From: Amblyornis subalaris
Lineage: Eukaryota; Chordata; Aves; Passeriformes; Ptilonorhynchidae
Assembly: GCA_018881555.1 (NCBI GenBank)
Contig: JACAXG010000018.1
Coordinates: 1,815,561 to 1,879,560, forward strand
Length of the DNA: 64,000 bases
Reading direction: 5' to 3'
The notes under the pieces are model-generated. The model saw nothing but the letters and a program-made list of their open reading frames with translations, made no database searches and was not told the origin of the DNA. The translations under genes and the position numbers were made by a program. Of the stretch, positions 62,201 to 64,000 are shown in pieces; position 1 is the stretch's first letter, and every line of letters starts with the position of its first letter.

Positions 62201-64000
62201 CTCCGGTTCAGTGGCACACAGAAGCCAGCCATGCTGTAAATTACTGTTATTCTCTTCCCAAGTTTAAGCTTTCCTATGAATGACTTGCTGGGATTTTGAG
62301 ATCCCCTCTAATTGAAGTAACCTGTGTGTAACCCAGGGGATGGGTATAGCAACATACAATGCAATGGTTTTAACCCTCCAACCCCTACTTAGATGAAACC
62401 CCTGCTGATGCCAATGAATATTGTCATCAGTAAGATGTTTGTTGTGCTTCCCTTCTAAAAGCAAAGCAAAGATGACATTTACAGTGAAGAAATCCCCATG
62501 GAGTTGGTAGCTGTAGGAGTAGCCCTTTTAGAGTGGGTGATTAAGCAATGAAACTGCCAGCTGAATAGGAAGCCAGGTCTCGAAAGGGGAAACAAAAGAA
62601 CATCAGATCTTTTAAATGAATAAAGATGAATGAATACATTGGCTATGGACCAAAATACAGCATTACTACAATCGACATAATCCTTCCTAAATTCATTGCC
62701 ATATACCAGAGTGCAGTTGTTAAGACAAGAATCTTAAAAGCAGGATTCTCCATTAGGGCCTATTGGAAATGATGCCTCAAGGATAGAGTGTTTAACAAGG
62801 AATTCCCAGAGTTGATTCAGGGTTCACCCTAGCTAAAAGTCACTTCCTATGGAGGGTAATCTGGACATAAAATTCAAAAAGAGGGATACTGCTGATTAAA
62901 AGCAGATCTTCTATAAGCAGACAGTACTTCATGAAATCCCATTTACAGCTCTTTGATCCTTATGAAAGCATTTTAAGCAAACATTCCTCTTGGGAAGGAT
63001 ATCTTTGTTCTTTTGCCATTAAGTTTAAAAATGTTCCTTATTTGTAAGTACTTTGCTAAANGCAATGTAATTTAACTGTATTGTATCACAGCTGGGTCTG
63101 AATCTGACCAGCTCTGACCGAAGACAACCAAATATACCCACACACACAAAAAAAGTAAATCTCTTGTATGTTGTGGGAAATAAGTGTGCAAGAAGGAATG
63201 CATGGAAGCACGGAGGAGCTCCGAGTGTCTCCTTCCACTGTTTGCCTGTGGGACTTCAGCCTTTGAGAAATGGCTCCCTCACAAATGGTCTTCTTGGGAA
63301 GATTCAGATAATCAAGGAGAACACAAATATTGGCCTGTGGATCTTGTACCTTCCCTCTAAACTGGATGCTGTGTCTTTTGTAACTCTCAGTGGACTTTTT
63401 AAAGCCTTACTAACAAAGAATTCTGCCTCTCAAATGCTAAAAAAGTAATGTCTTGCCTGCAAGTGTGATAACATAGCTTAATGCCTTTTTATGTCTATTG
63501 CATTTGATCTGGTGTCTTTTAAACCACATGCCTTTATAGACAGAGAACTGGAAATACAGGTGGATTTGGAATTTAAACTGTTTTCAAATGGCTATTTAGC
63601 ATAAAATCCTTAGTCATCTTCAGGGCTCTTGACTAATCTGGGTTTTAGAGAAAACAGCCATTGTTGCTCTGGAGATGTAAGGACAATGTTCTATTCTAGT
63701 AAGTCCTTAGAATTACGCAGAGGATGAAATCACTGCTGAGTGTTCCCTCATCCTCTAGGCCTGGAAAATGTGGGTTTGAGTGTTGTAAAGACATTTTTGG
63801 TTGGCAAAAGCTGCAATGCAGCAATTGCACGAGTCCAAACCAAGAATGAAGCAGCACTTAGACCCATATGCTGGGTATGTTATCTGAAGTTAATTGTAGA
63901 TAAATTGTAAAGCAAACTGTAAATAGTTAAAAATATATGCTTTGCTTGATTTAGAGATGAAGATGTAATAGGTAGATATTTCATTTGTGGAAGAAAAGCA
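56235..64000 (+). other. CRMP1: Start of CRMP1 intron 1 (downstream of exon 1B)
   Basis: After the exon 1B donor the CpG island continues to about 56.85 kb, then composition returns to ordinary AT-rich intron sequence. I searched for exon 2, expected to begin with Ser-Asp-Arg and continue LLIKGG, and did not find it; the one TCTGACCG match at about 63113 has no matching continuation. No ORF here resembles a known protein. Minor contents are a short MIR-like trace near 60.8 kb and short CA/A tracts near 63.14 kb. Exon 2 must lie beyond position 64000. Confidence 0.75.
56596..56618 (+). repeat. GGGGCC hexanucleotide repeat (3 full units plus G5)
   Basis: Three perfect GGGGCC units are followed by five guanines, about 360 bases downstream of the exon 1B donor in the first intron. 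Four G-runs of four or more with CC spacers meet the quadruplex rule. The repeat is short. It shares its unit with the human C9orf72 repeat but has no other relation to it. Confidence 0.8.

Noticed and set aside
63104..63130. TCTGACCG as a possible start of CRMP1 exon 2
   Set aside because: The bases after it do not encode the expected Leu-Leu-Ile-Lys-Gly-Gly continuation and the acceptor context is poor.

Overview
This window is vertebrate nuclear DNA and almost certainly avian. It is AT-rich, intron/intergenic-like sequence with very low gene density. It carries several CR1 retrotransposon fragments of the bird type, two old MIR-like SINE fragments, and one block of strong CpG islands. The only gene I can name is CRMP1 (collapsin response mediator protein 1, also DPYSL1) on the + strand, represented by two alternative first coding exons. 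Single N bases are scattered through most of the window (roughly one per several hundred bases), which suggests masked ambiguous or heterozygous sites in a draft assembly.

Layout. From 1 to about 51.6 kb there is no gene I can identify. This stretch holds an internally deleted CR1 (about 6.13-7.20 kb), a MIR-like SINE followed by a CR1 3' end (16.69-17.26 kb), a second MIR-like fragment (24.6 kb), a minus-strand CR1 tip (35.12 kb), a CR1 3' tip (40.94 kb), an older CR1 (41.5-41.9 kb), simple repeats and a long near-perfect AT-rich palindrome (46.91 kb). A few spots look like isolated exons (good acceptor plus an open frame), but none could be matched to a known protein.

From about 51.8 to 56.9 kb lies the CRMP1 promoter block. 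Exon 1A (53150-53521) encodes the 124-residue N-terminus of the long CRMP1 isoform. About 2.7 kb downstream, exon 1B (56196-56234) encodes the 13-residue N-terminus of the short, classical isoform. Both end in phase-0 GT donors, so either can join the same downstream exon 2, which is not in the window. A degenerate 38-43 bp minisatellite, a CCGAG pentanucleotide repeat, a GGGGCC repeat and a strong G-quadruplex motif lie in or around these two promoters.

From 56.24 to 64.0 kb the sequence is the start of the long first intron of CRMP1, with no further exon seen. In other vertebrates CRMP1 lies near EVC/EVC2 and JAKMIP1. The sequence upstream of CRMP1 here should therefore face JAKMIP1, but no JAKMIP1 exon was recognised. 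No new biological system is evident; the most informative parts are the dual promoter structure with its GC-rich repeats and a few unexplained exon-like or retrocopy-like segments.
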